NCBI GenBank assembly: GCA_022843585.1
Contig: JALHNJ010000001.1
Location: 62,001-126,000, forward strand
DNA length: 64,000 nucleotides
From: Chitinophagaceae bacterium
Lineage (GTDB): Bacteria; Bacteroidota; Bacteroidia; Chitinophagales; Chitinophagaceae
Direction of reading: 5' to 3'
Positions 9,929-18,642 of this stretch are shown here, one piece after another. Position numbers and translations under genes: made by a program. Numbering within the stretch: position 1 is the stretch's first letter; each line of letters begins with the position of its first letter. The notes below the pieces were generated by a model that saw nothing but the letters and a program-made list of their open reading frames with translations, had not been told where the DNA came from and ran no database searches.

Positions 9929-12814
9929 ATGAAGAAGATTTTTACCTTAACCCTGTTGATTTTCACCCTTTTCGCTACAGTAAATGCCCAAAAAGCAGAT
10001 GGAAGTATAAAAGGAAAGCTAATTGACACAGCCTCTAAATTACCCGTAAGCGATGCGACTGTTTCAGTTTTAAACGCAAAGGACTCCTCCCTCGCCAACT
10101 TTACCTTGTCAAATAAGCAAGGTGCTTTTGAAGTAAAGGGCCTGGCAGAAGGCGAATACCGGGTAGTAATTTCAAGCAAAGGATTTGTTGAGATCAAAAA
10201 AACATTTTCTCTGACCGCTTCCGAAAAAGCAATTGACCTTGGAAGTATTGCAGTAGAAAAAGATTATAAAACGCTGGAAGGAGTTACCATCACCAGCGAA
10301 TCTCCCATACAAGTAAAGAACGACACTGTACAATTTAATGCAAGTGGTTTTAAAACACTACCGAATGCAACCGCCGAAGACTTACTGAAAAAATTACCCG
10401 GTGTTGAAGTGGATAAAGAAGGTAATGTAAAAGCACAAGGCGAACAGGTGCAGAGAGTGCTGGTAGATGGGAAAGAGTTTTTTGGTAATGATCCTAAGTT
10501 GGCTACTAAAAATCTTACGGCCGATATGATTGAGAGTGTGCAGGTGTTTGATGATATGAGTGACCAGGCGAAGTTTACTAAAATAGATGATGGCAGCAGA
10601 AGCAAAACCATTAATATTAAATTAAAGAAAGACCGTAACAAAGGATATTTTGCCAGAGCTTTGTTAGGAGTAGGCGACCAGGGACGTTATGAAGGCAATG
10701 CGATGATCAATAAATTTAATGGCGATCAGCGGATATCGCTTTTATTCAACTCCAATAATATCAATAAGCAAGGTTTTTCTTTTTCAGACATCATTAGTTC
10801 TATGGGAGGTTTTAGCGGATTTGGTGGTGGCCAAGGCGGACAAGGCGGCGGTGGAATGCAAGGAATGTCAATGCGTGGTGGCGGCGGTGGATTTAGCGGT
10901 GGTTTTGGAGGAACGGGTAGCACTGGTATTATCCGATCTACTTCCGTTGGTTTAAACTACTCAGACATGTGGGGTAGCAAAATAAAAGTAAGCGGTAGTT
11001 ATTTCTTTTCTGATTCAAAACCACAACAAGAGCAAAGCACTTTCCGCCAAACATTTTTTGCGAATGATTCAACGGCAAGTTTATCAAGAGAAACTATGTC
11101 GAACAACCTGAATCAGAATCACCGGTTTAATATGCGGATAGAATACCAGATAGACTCTGCTAATTCTATTTTATATACGCCTTCGGTAACGATGCAACAT
11201 TCAGATAATTTTAGCCAAAATACTTCTACCACCAGGTCTGCTGTACCAGGTAAAGAGTTTTTAGCAATTGATGGCAGCTCACAAAATACCAATCAACGGA
11301 ATGGTGTAAATATTGGCAACAACTTTTTATTCCGCCATAAGTTTAGAAAAACCGGCAGAACATTAACACTTGGCTGGAATAACACGATAGGTAATAGCCA
11401 AAGTGATGGACTCACACTTTCTACCAATAATTTTTACCTGGAGGATGGCACCCTGTACAATTCGTTTGTACAAAACCAAAATTCAAAACAGAAGACAGAA
11501 ACAAACAATAATGTTATCAGCACTTCTTACACAGAACCTTTTGGACTGAATAAATTATTGGAGTTGAATTATGCATATACCAATAATAAAAGTGAGTCGA
11601 GAAGAGAAACGTTTAACTACAATGGCGTAACAGATAAGTATGATAATCCAAACCTTTTGCAAACGAATGATTTTATAAATACTTTCCTGGCGCATCGTTT
11701 TGGTGCCAACTTCCGGGTGCAGGAGAAAAAATATAATTACCAGTTTGGTGTTGGGGTACAAAGAGCAACATTAGGCAGCGATAGCTACCAGGCTGTTACG
11801 GACAAAACAACCATAACCAGTCAGACGTACACGAATATTTTCCCAACTGCAAACTTTAATTTTACGCCTACCAGAAGTAAAAACCTGAGGATTTCTTATA
11901 ATGGCCGTACTAATCAGCCCAGCGTAAACCAATTACAAAATGTACCGGATGCAAGTGATACACTGAATATCAGAATTGGTAATCCTGAATTGAACCAGGA
12001 GTTTAATCATAATTTTAATATTGGCTTCAATACATTCAATATTCTTACATTCAAATACATTGCTGCAAATATCAGATTAAGCACTACTCAAAATAAAATT
12101 GTAAACAGCATTACAACACAGGGGCCATTACAAATTACGAACTATGAAAACGTAAATGGGTATTTTATGGGCTCTTCTTTTATAACATTGGGCTTACCAT
12201 TTAAAAATCCAAAGTTGAAAGGCTCCAGCCTGAACTTTACCAACAACATGTCGTACGCAAATGATATAAGCCTTGTTAACCTGAAAAAGAATATTACAAA
12301 AACAGTTACCATATCGCAAGGAGCAGGCGTTAATATCAATAAGGAAAAAATTGATTTTGGTGTAAAAGCGAATCTTGCTTACAACAATGTAAAGTATAGC
12401 ATCAACTCCATGTTGAACGAAGACTTCTTTACTCAAACCTATTCCGGAGACGTAGCATATACTTTTCCTAAGAACATTATTCTTTCAACCAATTTTGATT
12501 ATTTAATTAATACAGGCCGTGCAGAAGGGTTTAACCAGAATATTCCATTGTGGAATGCCAGTGTTAGCAAACAAATGTTTAAAAAGAAAAACGGGGAGTT
12601 GAAATTATCTGTAAATGATATTTTGAACCAGAACCAGAGTATTGCCCGTACTACCGGCGACAACTACATACAGGATACCAGAAGTATGGTGTTGAAAAGA
12701 TACTTTATGGTTAGCTTCTTATTTAACTTGAATAAAATGGGTGGTAAAGCAGCAACAACGCCAGGTATGCCGAGAATGATGGAAAGAAATATGAGAGATG
12801 TGCGGATGTACTAA
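9929..12814 (+). CDS. Outer-membrane beta-barrel protein with CarboxypepD-reg domain
   Basis: 961 residues from ATG 9929. The M-K-K-I-F-T-L-T signal peptide ends at V-N-A-Q, so 25 upstream in-frame codons are rejected. After it come a carboxypeptidase-regulatory-like beta domain (about 25-110), a TonB-plug-like region ([29 protein letters not shown]), a Gly/Met-rich segment (about 290-335) and a long barrel of alternating strands. This is the OMP_b-brl_3 architecture, related to TonB-dependent receptors but without a SusD partner here. Its substrate is unknown. The C-terminus is unusually rich in Met and Arg. A close paralogue lies at 13929, and a terminator follows this gene directly. Confidence 0.85.
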   Translation: MKKIFTLTLLIFTLFATVNAQKADGSIKGKLIDTASKLPVSDATVSVLNAKDSSLANFTLSNKQGAFEVKGLAEGEYRVVISSKGFVEIKKTFSLTASEKAIDLGSIAVEKDYKTLEGVTITSESPIQVKNDTVQFNASGFKTLPNATAEDLLKKLPGVEVDKEGNVKAQGEQVQRVLVDGKEFFGNDPKLATKNLTADMIESVQVFDDMSDQAKFTKIDDGSRSKTINIKLKKDRNKGYFARALLGVGDQGRYEGNAMINKFNGDQRISLLFNSNNINKQGFSFSDIISSMGGFSGFGGGQGGQGGGGMQGMSMRGGGGGFSGGFGGTGSTGIIRSTSVGLNYSDMWGSKIKVSGSYFFSDSKPQQEQSTFRQTFFANDSTASLSRETMSNNLNQNHRFNMRIEYQIDSANSILYTPSVTMQHSDNFSQNTSTTRSAVPGKEFLAIDGSSQNTNQRNGVNIGNNFLFRHKFRKTGRTLTLGWNNTIGNSQSDGLTLSTNNFYLEDGTLYNSFVQNQNSKQKTETNNNVISTSYTEPFGLNKLLELNYAYTNNKSESRRETFNYNGVTDKYDNPNLLQTNDFINTFLAHRFGANFRVQEKKYNYQFGVGVQRATLGSDSYQAVTDKTTITSQTYTNIFPTANFNFTPTRSKNLRISYNGRTNQPSVNQLQNVPDASDTLNIRIGNPELNQEFNHNFNIGFNTFNILTFKYIAANIRLSTTQNKIVNSITTQGPLQITNYENVNGYFMGSSFITLGLPFKNPKLKGSSLNFTNNMSYANDISLVNLKKNITKTVTISQGAGVNINKEKIDFGVKANLAYNNVKYSINSMLNEDFFTQTYSGDVAYTFPKNIILSTNFDYLINTGRAEGFNQNIPLWNASVSKQMFKKKNGELKLSVNDILNQNQSIARTTGDNYIQDTRSMVLKRYFMVSFLFNLNKMGGKAATTPGMPRMMERNMRDVRMY

Positions 12815-12840
12815 TAATAATTACCATTTAAATTAAATAG

Positions 12841-12873
12841 AAATGTCCCGCCAGTTGGTGGGACATTTTTTAT
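12841..12873 (+). terminator. Rho-independent terminator
   Basis: A stem AAATGTCCCGCCA / TGGTGGGACATTT (one G-T pair) is followed by a run of T. It lies 26 bases after the first barrel gene. Confidence 0.85.
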
Positions 12874-12897
12874 AGCATGAGGGTTAGTAAAGAAAAA

Positions 12898-13056
12898 TTA
12901 TTTTCTTCTGTAGTGTGCTGCAGCTGCTGGCGATGAACCGGAAATAATAACCGATAGCACCGATTTAAACAAACGCAACATATTAAAAGAAGATTTGTAA
13001 TAGTGGCGATAAATTTTCGCCGATTGATGGGAGTGAACGAGGTTTCTGTTTTTCAT
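12898..13056 (-). CDS. Small basic protein, 52 residues, candidate gene
   Basis: An ATG-initiated reading frame of 52 codons on the minus strand, starting M-K-N-R-N-L-V-H-S-H-Q and ending A-A-A-A-H-Y-R-R-K. It carries many Arg, Lys, His and Tyr residues and one short hydrophobic stretch (L-F-K-S-V-L-S-V-I-I-S-G). I recognise no family. Support comes from a consensus TAACTTTG promoter element 14 bases before the ATG and from its lying in an otherwise empty 350-base gap between a terminator and the next gene. The hydrophobic stretch is too weak to call a membrane helix with confidence. Confidence 0.45.
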   Translation of the reverse strand: MKNRNLVHSHQSAKIYRHYYKSSFNMLRLFKSVLSVIISGSSPAAAAHYRRK

Positions 13057-13070
13057 ACTTGGATATTTTT

Positions 13071-13078
13071 CAAAGTTA
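13071..13078 (-). promoter_or_regulatory. Bacteroidota -7 promoter element of the 52-residue ORF
   Basis: On the minus strand the sequence is TAACTTTG, an exact TAnnTTTG match, 14 bases before the ATG whose first base is 13056. A TTTT sits about 19 bp upstream in the -33 position. Confidence 0.45.
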
Positions 13079-13166
13079 TTAACGTATGTGTCTATTTAAA
13101 AGTATGTAATAAAGTTTGCTTTTTATAATATTGCCCCTCATTACCAACCCTATAAATCCATACTGC

Positions 13167-13751
13167 ATGAAAAAATCCGTAAAAACACTTGCCCTTATTA
13201 CTATCAGCTTTCTTTTTGCCACACATTCTACTGCACAATTAAAATTGTCAGGCATCAATGGAGTAGCAAGCGATGTAAAAAAGGTAATTGAAGATTATCC
13301 CAACCGTTTTATCAATTTAATGGGCGAAGTATTGGCGCAAAATACCCAGTCAACAGATTATCATTGCAACTTTACTGTACATGGTGCCGAAGAAGCATTC
13401 ATTACCCGCTATCCTGCAAAGAAAGAAATTTGCAGCTGGCAGGCATTGATGCTTACTACGGAAAATTTTGACAAGGCAAAACAAAAATTCAAATCATTGT
13501 TTAATCAGCTCAACAATCTTTCTGTTAAAACAGGTAATGGATCTTTTAAGTTGAAAGCGGATTATCAATCGCCGGAAGAATCAAAAAAATTCACCAGTGT
13601 TTTATTTTCTTTTGAGCCGGTTAATGAAGCCAGGAAGAAATTGAAAGTAGAAATCTTCATGCAGTACATAGAACCGATGGAGTGGAAAGTAAAACTATTG
13701 ATCTACGACCGGGAAAGAGAAGATGATGAAAGAGGCAATGTGAGGGAGTAG
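13167..13751 (+). CDS. Exported protein of unknown function
   Basis: 194 residues from ATG 13167. The signal peptide M-K-K-S-V-K-T-L-A-L-I-T-I ends at S-T-A-Q, so the 17 in-frame codons upstream are not used. The mature part is mixed alpha/beta, with a Tyr/Cys stretch (STDYHCNFTVHGAEEAF), a second cysteine in K-K-E-I-C-S-W, and a C-terminal strand region ending in a run of acidic and basic residues (DREREDDERG). I do not recognise the family. It lies between two paralogous outer-membrane barrels on the same strand and could be a periplasmic partner, which is inference from position only. Confidence 0.7.
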   Translation: MKKSVKTLALITISFLFATHSTAQLKLSGINGVASDVKKVIEDYPNRFINLMGEVLAQNTQSTDYHCNFTVHGAEEAFITRYPAKKEICSWQALMLTTENFDKAKQKFKSLFNQLNNLSVKTGNGSFKLKADYQSPEESKKFTSVLFSFEPVNEARKKLKVEIFMQYIEPMEWKVKLLIYDREREDDERGNVRE

Positions 13752-13753
13752 TC

Positions 13754-13840
13754 TTGAGTCATTAGTCGGGAGTCTGGAGTAAGAAAAACTTTCAGAGGAG
13801 AGTCCCACTCCTGACTAACGACTCCGAACTTCCGACTCAA
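13754..13840. repeat. Imperfect inverted repeat with GAGTC/GACTC units
   Basis: The left arm (13754-13780) carries gagtc, agtcggg and ggagt words. The right arm (13807-13840) carries their reverse complements (actcc, cgactcc, cgactc) with small gaps. The structure could form a long imperfect hairpin just after the stop codon at 13751. Related actccg words recur at 48902-48936. Confidence 0.55.
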
Positions 13841-13901
13841 ACATTAACCTTCATTAACATTAAACAAAGCCCCTTTAACCCACATTATTACCTGGTAAGA
13901 A

Positions 13902-13909
13902 TATTTTCG
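13902..13909 (+). promoter_or_regulatory. Putative -7 element of the second outer-membrane barrel gene
   Basis: TATTTTCG, 19 bases before ATG 13929, identical in sequence and spacing to the element before the paralogue at 9929. Confidence 0.45.
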
Positions 13910-13928
13910 TAGCTGAAATGGATTAGCT

Positions 13929-16766
13929 ATGAGAAAAATTTTCCTCTTATTGGTATTGATTTGTACAGTAGCCATTGCACAGGCACAAAAAAATGGTATT
14001 GTAAAAGGAATTGCTTTTGATACCATCAGTAAGCAACCAGTTGCCGGTGCTACCATTTCGCTTTTAGAAAAGAAGGATTCTTCATTGGTTTCGTTTTCCA
14101 TGACCGGTAATGACGGACGTTTTGAATTAAGAGGAATTGCCAACGGGGAGTATCGCCTGCTCATTAGCCATGTTAATTATCATAATAGCAATACATTTTT
14201 TACTATCAGCGATACCAGTAAAAATGCAGAGCTTGGTAATGTGGTAATGAATGATAAAAACAAAGTACTGGAAGAAGTAGTGCTGGAAAACGAAGCCCCA
14301 CCTGTTACAATGATCGGCGATACCGTTCAATACAATGCCGGTTCATTTAGAACACAGCCCAACGCAAGTGTTGAGCAACTATTAAAAAAACTACCCGGTG
14401 TAAAAGTGGATAAAGACGGAACGATAAAGGCACAGGGAGAAAAAGTAACTAAAGTTCTGGTGGATGGAAAAGAATTTTTTGGCAACGACCCAAAGATCGC
14501 CACCAAAAATTTACCGGCCGATGCAATAGATAAAGTGCAGGTATATGATAAGCAAAGCGATCAGGCTCAGTTAACAGGATTTGAAGACGGCAATTCTGAA
14601 AAAACCATCAATCTTAAATTAAAAAAGGATAAGAAGAAGGGTATGTTTGGAAAAGTAAACGCCGGAGTTGGAAATAAAGAACGATATGAGGGCCGGTTCA
14701 ATGTTAATTCATTTAAAAGAGCAAGACAGTTTTCTGCAATTGGAATGGGCAACAATACGAATGCAGAAGGATTTTCGTTCATGGATATCTTAAACTTTAC
14801 CGGCGAGCTGGCAAGAATGCAACGGGGCGGCGGTGGCGGCAATATCAATATTAATATGAATGGCGATGAAGCCGCAGCCATGGGACTTAGTATGGGAGGC
14901 CGCAACAGCGGTATCAATACTGCCTGGGGCGGTGGATTGAATTACAATAATATCATTGGTACCAAGCTGGATTTTCAGAGCAATTATTTTTACAACCGCT
15001 TCAATCCAAAACAGGAAAGCCATATACAGCGGCAATACATTTTACCTGATACTTCTTATTTCTACAATCAAAATTCCTATAGTGATAATCTAAGCAATAA
15101 CCATCGTTTTAACCTGAATATATTGTACCAGATTGATTCATTGAATTCCATTCGCATCATCCCATCCTTTAGTTATCAGAAAACAAATAACCGTTCCGCT
15201 ACAGATTTTCAAATGATGTCAGAAGAGGGGGCTTTGACCAATGATGGATTTAGTAATACAACCTCCGCTTCCGAAGGATATAATTTTCGCAATGAAGTTA
15301 TCTGGCGAAAGAAATTTGCCCGAAAAGGAAGAACATTTTCTCTTTCGCTGCAAACAAGTTTAAATGAAAGTGATGGTGAAGCAAGCCTTTCATCGGTTAA
15401 TAGTTTATACAATCCCAATGGTACAGCTTTGCGAAGAGATACATTAAACCAGCAAAGTAGTACAACCGGCGATTTGAAAGGCTATACTGCCAGAGCGGTA
15501 TATACGGAACCTCTCTGGAAACGTTCTTTATTGGAACTAAGTGTTGGTAAAAGCAATAGCATCAGCAGATCAAAAAAAGAAACCTGGGATTATAACAAAG
15601 GCAGCGGCAAGTTTGACCGGTTGAATAATCAACTAACGAATGACTTTGAAAATACCTATGGTTATACCACTGGTGGTGTTCGTATTCGTACACAAAAGAG
15701 GAAATACAATTATTCTATTGGCGCCACCTTGCAACGGGCTGAACTGGAAGGAAAAATTACTAATGGAAATAAAGACTCTATTATAGGTAAAACATTTACT
15801 GATATATTACCGAATGCAAGATTGCAATACAATTTTACCAAGTTCAAAAGCCTGACGGTTAATTACAGTACTTCTACTAACCAGCCAAACATGTCGCAAT
15901 TGCAACCGGTGCCGGATAACAGCAACCCGTTGAATATACGGGAAGGTAATCCTGATTTGAAACAGGAATTTAACCATGCGGTTCAGGCAAACCTGCAACT
16001 GATAAGTCCCTACAAGAATAAAAACCTGTTTGTTAACTTATCTGCCAGAGCTACAGAAAATAAAATATCTAATTACGATTCTATTAACCTGCAAACGGGT
16101 GTAAGAAAAACAAAACCGGTAAATGTAAGTGGAGTGTATAGTTTGAACAGTACTATCAGCTATAGTATGCCCGTACGATTTTTAAAAGGTAATATAGAAA
16201 TAAGCAGTGGCTCCGGCTTTAATCAAAGCAAACAGATATTGAACGATAAAGCAGGAACATTGATAACTAATAGCATTAAAACAGTAACACTGGGTCCTGA
16301 TGTACGTATTGATATTAACCCAACGGATAAATTAAGTTTTACATTGGGTGCAGGAGTTAATTATAACAAAACAAAGTATTCTGTACAGACAGTGCCGGAT
16401 GTTGATTTTTTATCGCAAGAGTACAACGCATCGGTTGATTGGGAGCTACCCAAAGGATTTTTCTTTGCTACAGATTTTATGTACACCATCAACAGCCAAC
16501 GGGCAACCGGATTTAATGTAAAAGTACCCTTATGGAATGCAAGCATCAGCAAACAGATGCTGAAGTACAACAGGGGGGAATTAAAATTTAGTGCAAGAGA
16601 TCTGCTGAATAAAAATATCGGCATCAGCCGCAATACCAATAATAACTATATTGAAGATTCGAGAGTATTAACATTACAACGATTTTTCTTACTCAGCTTT
16701 ACCTATAGTTTAAGTAAAACAGGATTGAATAATGCAGGTGGGGGAATGAGGATTATTACGAGATAG
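13929..16766 (+). CDS. Outer-membrane beta-barrel protein, paralogue of the 9929 gene
   Basis: 945 residues with a signal peptide ending A-I-A-Q-A-Q. The domain order is the same as in its paralogue: a CarboxypepD-reg-like domain (about 22-110), plug-like region with KLPGVKVDKDGTIKAQGE and [20 protein letters not shown], a Gly-rich insertion (R-G-G-G-G-G-N-I-N-I-N-M-N, about 297-325), then a barrel ending near residue 945. The two proteins share many identical phrases (for example [14 protein letters not shown] and N-Q-P-x-x-x-Q-L-Q), so they arose by duplication. Neither neighbour is a SusD lipoprotein, so a classical polysaccharide locus is not supported. Cargo is unknown. Confidence 0.85.
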   Translation: MRKIFLLLVLICTVAIAQAQKNGIVKGIAFDTISKQPVAGATISLLEKKDSSLVSFSMTGNDGRFELRGIANGEYRLLISHVNYHNSNTFFTISDTSKNAELGNVVMNDKNKVLEEVVLENEAPPVTMIGDTVQYNAGSFRTQPNASVEQLLKKLPGVKVDKDGTIKAQGEKVTKVLVDGKEFFGNDPKIATKNLPADAIDKVQVYDKQSDQAQLTGFEDGNSEKTINLKLKKDKKKGMFGKVNAGVGNKERYEGRFNVNSFKRARQFSAIGMGNNTNAEGFSFMDILNFTGELARMQRGGGGGNININMNGDEAAAMGLSMGGRNSGINTAWGGGLNYNNIIGTKLDFQSNYFYNRFNPKQESHIQRQYILPDTSYFYNQNSYSDNLSNNHRFNLNILYQIDSLNSIRIIPSFSYQKTNNRSATDFQMMSEEGALTNDGFSNTTSASEGYNFRNEVIWRKKFARKGRTFSLSLQTSLNESDGEASLSSVNSLYNPNGTALRRDTLNQQSSTTGDLKGYTARAVYTEPLWKRSLLELSVGKSNSISRSKKETWDYNKGSGKFDRLNNQLTNDFENTYGYTTGGVRIRTQKRKYNYSIGATLQRAELEGKITNGNKDSIIGKTFTDILPNARLQYNFTKFKSLTVNYSTSTNQPNMSQLQPVPDNSNPLNIREGNPDLKQEFNHAVQANLQLISPYKNKNLFVNLSARATENKISNYDSINLQTGVRKTKPVNVSGVYSLNSTISYSMPVRFLKGNIEISSGSGFNQSKQILNDKAGTLITNSIKTVTLGPDVRIDINPTDKLSFTLGAGVNYNKTKYSVQTVPDVDFLSQEYNASVDWELPKGFFFATDFMYTINSQRATGFNVKVPLWNASISKQMLKYNRGELKFSARDLLNKNIGISRNTNNNYIEDSRVLTLQRFFLLSFTYSLSKTGLNNAGGGMRIITR

Positions 16767-16769
16767 CAG

Positions 16770-17285
16770 TTATAGCCACTTGTTTTTAGTTTTCGACTCC
16801 CAACTTTCCCTGCTAAAAGAATAAACCTTGCAATCATCATCGCCAAATTTTCTGTCTTCCAGGTAGGTAAAACCTATACGTTCGTAAAATTTAATGGCCC
16901 GAACATTTGATGCAAGCGGATCAATCAATACTGCATTTACTGCTGGTACAGAAAAGCATCTTGCCAGGCTTTGTTGCATTATCTCCGTACCATAGCCCTT
17001 ACCTAAATCCGTTGATGAACCTATCCATATATCAATAGCCCTGTACCCTTCTGAAATTGTACCCCAATAATGGCTTTCCTCTTGTTCGGGGTTTATAATT
17101 TGAACAAACCCTATTGGCCGGCCATCTAATTCTGCTATCAATTGCTCCCGCCATATAGGAGTTCGGGGAATCTCATATTCCCAATTCCAATCATCATCCG
17201 GATCACAGTCAATTACATGCTGTTGATTATCCCAATATTTTAGAATTGGGATATCTTCAATTGTAGCATTGCGTAGTTGTATCAT
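16770..17285 (-). CDS. GNAT-family acetyltransferase, AAC(6')-like
   Basis: 171 residues. The fold is GNAT, with the acetyl-CoA pyrophosphate loop seen as L-G-K-G-Y-G-T-E-I-M and the end of the fold as N-V-R-A-I-K-F-Y-E-R-I-G-F. Phrases such as W-R-E-Q-L-I-A-E-L-D-G-R-P-I-G-F and R-A-I-D-I-W-I-G are typical of the AAC(6')/AacA4-like branch, whose best-known members acetylate aminoglycosides. Environmental homologues need not confer resistance, so the substrate is uncertain. It is convergent with the second barrel gene and ends 3 bases after that gene's stop. The VOC gene upstream runs the same way. Confidence 0.8.
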   Translation of the reverse strand: MIQLRNATIEDIPILKYWDNQQHVIDCDPDDDWNWEYEIPRTPIWREQLIAELDGRPIGFVQIINPEQEESHYWGTISEGYRAIDIWIGSSTDLGKGYGTEIMQQSLARCFSVPAVNAVLIDPLASNVRAIKFYERIGFTYLEDRKFGDDDCKVYSFSRESWESKTKNKWL

Positions 17286-17355
17286 TAACTTTTATTACCC
17301 ACAACCCACTAGTGATAGCAGTTGATTCTGGGTGCTGAAAAAATCACTAACATTC

Positions 17356-17727
17356 TTACAGGTGCTGATCAAACAAAATTGTATTCCCATCCGGGTCAGT
17401 CAACATAAAACTTGCTGGTCCGGTTGTAGTCTCATCTGCCTCAGATAATAATGGAATGCCATTGTTCTTTAAGTGCTGTTGAATTTTTCTTATATCATCA
17501 AATCCTTCTAAGGCCTGGGCATTTTCATCCCATCCGGGGTTAAAGGTTAGAATGTTATTCTCAAACATTCCCTGGAAAAGTCCGATCAAGGCATTGCCAT
17601 TTTTCATGATAAGATAATTACTGTCAATAGCACCTCCAAACACAGAAAATCCCAATGTTTCATAAAATTGTTTGGAAGCAGTAATGTCTTTTACACTAAG
17701 GCTTATGGAAAAGGCACCTGGTTTCAT
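17356..17727 (-). CDS. VOC-superfamily (glyoxalase/bleomycin-resistance-like) protein
   Basis: 123 residues. It opens with F-S-I-S-L-S-V-K-D-I-T-A-S-K-Q-F-Y-E-T-L-G-F, the standard first beta-alpha unit of the vicinal oxygen chelate fold, and ends with F-M-L-T-D-P-D-G-N-T-I-L-F-D-Q-H. The histidine normally used as first metal ligand is replaced by a serine in the first strand, while the final glutamate position is an aspartate, so metal use is uncertain. A TAACTTTA box precedes the ATG. It runs with the GNAT gene and the two may form a small detoxification operon, by inference. Confidence 0.8.
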   Translation of the reverse strand: MKPGAFSISLSVKDITASKQFYETLGFSVFGGAIDSNYLIMKNGNALIGLFQGMFENNILTFNPGWDENAQALEGFDDIRKIQQHLKNNGIPLLSEADETTTGPASFMLTDPDGNTILFDQHL

Positions 17728-17844
17728 GCGATTAGTTTTCTTAAAGTTAAATAAAAAATATATCGGCCATAGGTTAGCTTTTTATCAACCCCTTTTTGTT
17801 TGCAGCAATACAACTAATTTTACCTTAACAGTACAGTAATTATT

Positions 17845-18642
17845 ATGTCAACACTTTCAATCACTACCATACAAACAAATCTTTATTGGGAAGATAAGTC
17901 CTCTAACTTAAAAATGCTGGAGGAAAAAATTAACAGCATACAAGAAAAAACCGAAGTAGTAGTATTGCCAGAAATGTTTAGCACCGGTTTTAGTATGAAG
18001 CCGGAATTGCTTGCCGAAACAATGGATGGTGAAACAGTACAGTGGATGAAACGAGTGTCGGCTCAAAAGAAAATCATTTTAACCGGAAGTCTGATAATTA
18101 AAGAGGGGGATGATTATTTCAATCGCCTGGTATGGATGTTGCCTAACGGACAATATGGAGTGTACGATAAAAGACATCGCTTTGCTTTTGCCGGAGAAGA
18201 CAATCATTATACAGCTGGCTCTAAACGATTAATTGCTTCCGTAAAGGGATGGAAAATAAATTTGCAGGTTTGTTATGATTTACGTTTCCCTGTATGGGCA
18301 AGGCAACAACCACAAGCCGAAGGTCCGGAGTATGATGTATTAATCTATGTAGCTAACTGGCCCGAACGAAGAAGCTATGCCTGGAAAACATTGCTACAGG
18401 CAAGAGCTATCGAAAACCAATGTTATGTAGTGGGTGTTAACCGTGTAGGCAATGATGGTAATAATATTTACCATAGTGGTGATAGTATGATCATTGACCC
18501 GATGGGAGAACTGTTGTACACCAAAAAAGATGAAGAAGATATTTTTACCACCATCTTAGATAAAGATCATTTACAAACGATACGGGAAAAATTGCCTTTT
18601 TTAAAAGATGCGGATGATTTTAAGATCGAAAATCCGCTTTAG
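17845..18642 (+). CDS. Nitrilase-family amidohydrolase, omega-amidase-like
   Basis: 265 residues with the full catalytic set of the carbon-nitrogen hydrolase family: Glu in V-V-V-L-P-E-M-F-S-T-G-F, Lys in V-Y-D-K-R-H-R-F, and the nucleophile Cys in L-Q-V-C-Y-D-L-R-F-P-V-W. The phrase F-S-T-G-F-S-M and the length match the YafV/omega-amidase branch, which hydrolyses 2-oxoglutaramate and related amides in the cytosol. The exact substrate is inferred. Its last 4 bases overlap the 3' end of the convergent S41 peptidase gene. Confidence 0.88.
   Translation: MSTLSITTIQTNLYWEDKSSNLKMLEEKINSIQEKTEVVVLPEMFSTGFSMKPELLAETMDGETVQWMKRVSAQKKIILTGSLIIKEGDDYFNRLVWMLPNGQYGVYDKRHRFAFAGEDNHYTAGSKRLIASVKGWKINLQVCYDLRFPVWARQQPQAEGPEYDVLIYVANWPERRSYAWKTLLQARAIENQCYVVGVNRVGNDGNNIYHSGDSMIIDPMGELLYTKKDEEDIFTTILDKDHLQTIREKLPFLKDADDFKIENPL

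Noticed and set aside
10719-10955. Alternative reading frames across the Gly-rich segment of the first barrel gene
   Set aside because: They are shadow frames of repetitive Gly codons and overlap the clear barrel gene entirely.
9929-16766. A classical SusC/SusD polysaccharide-utilisation locus
   Set aside because: No SusD-like lipoprotein or glycoside hydrolase is nearby, and the barrels fit the OMP_b-brl_3 type instead.
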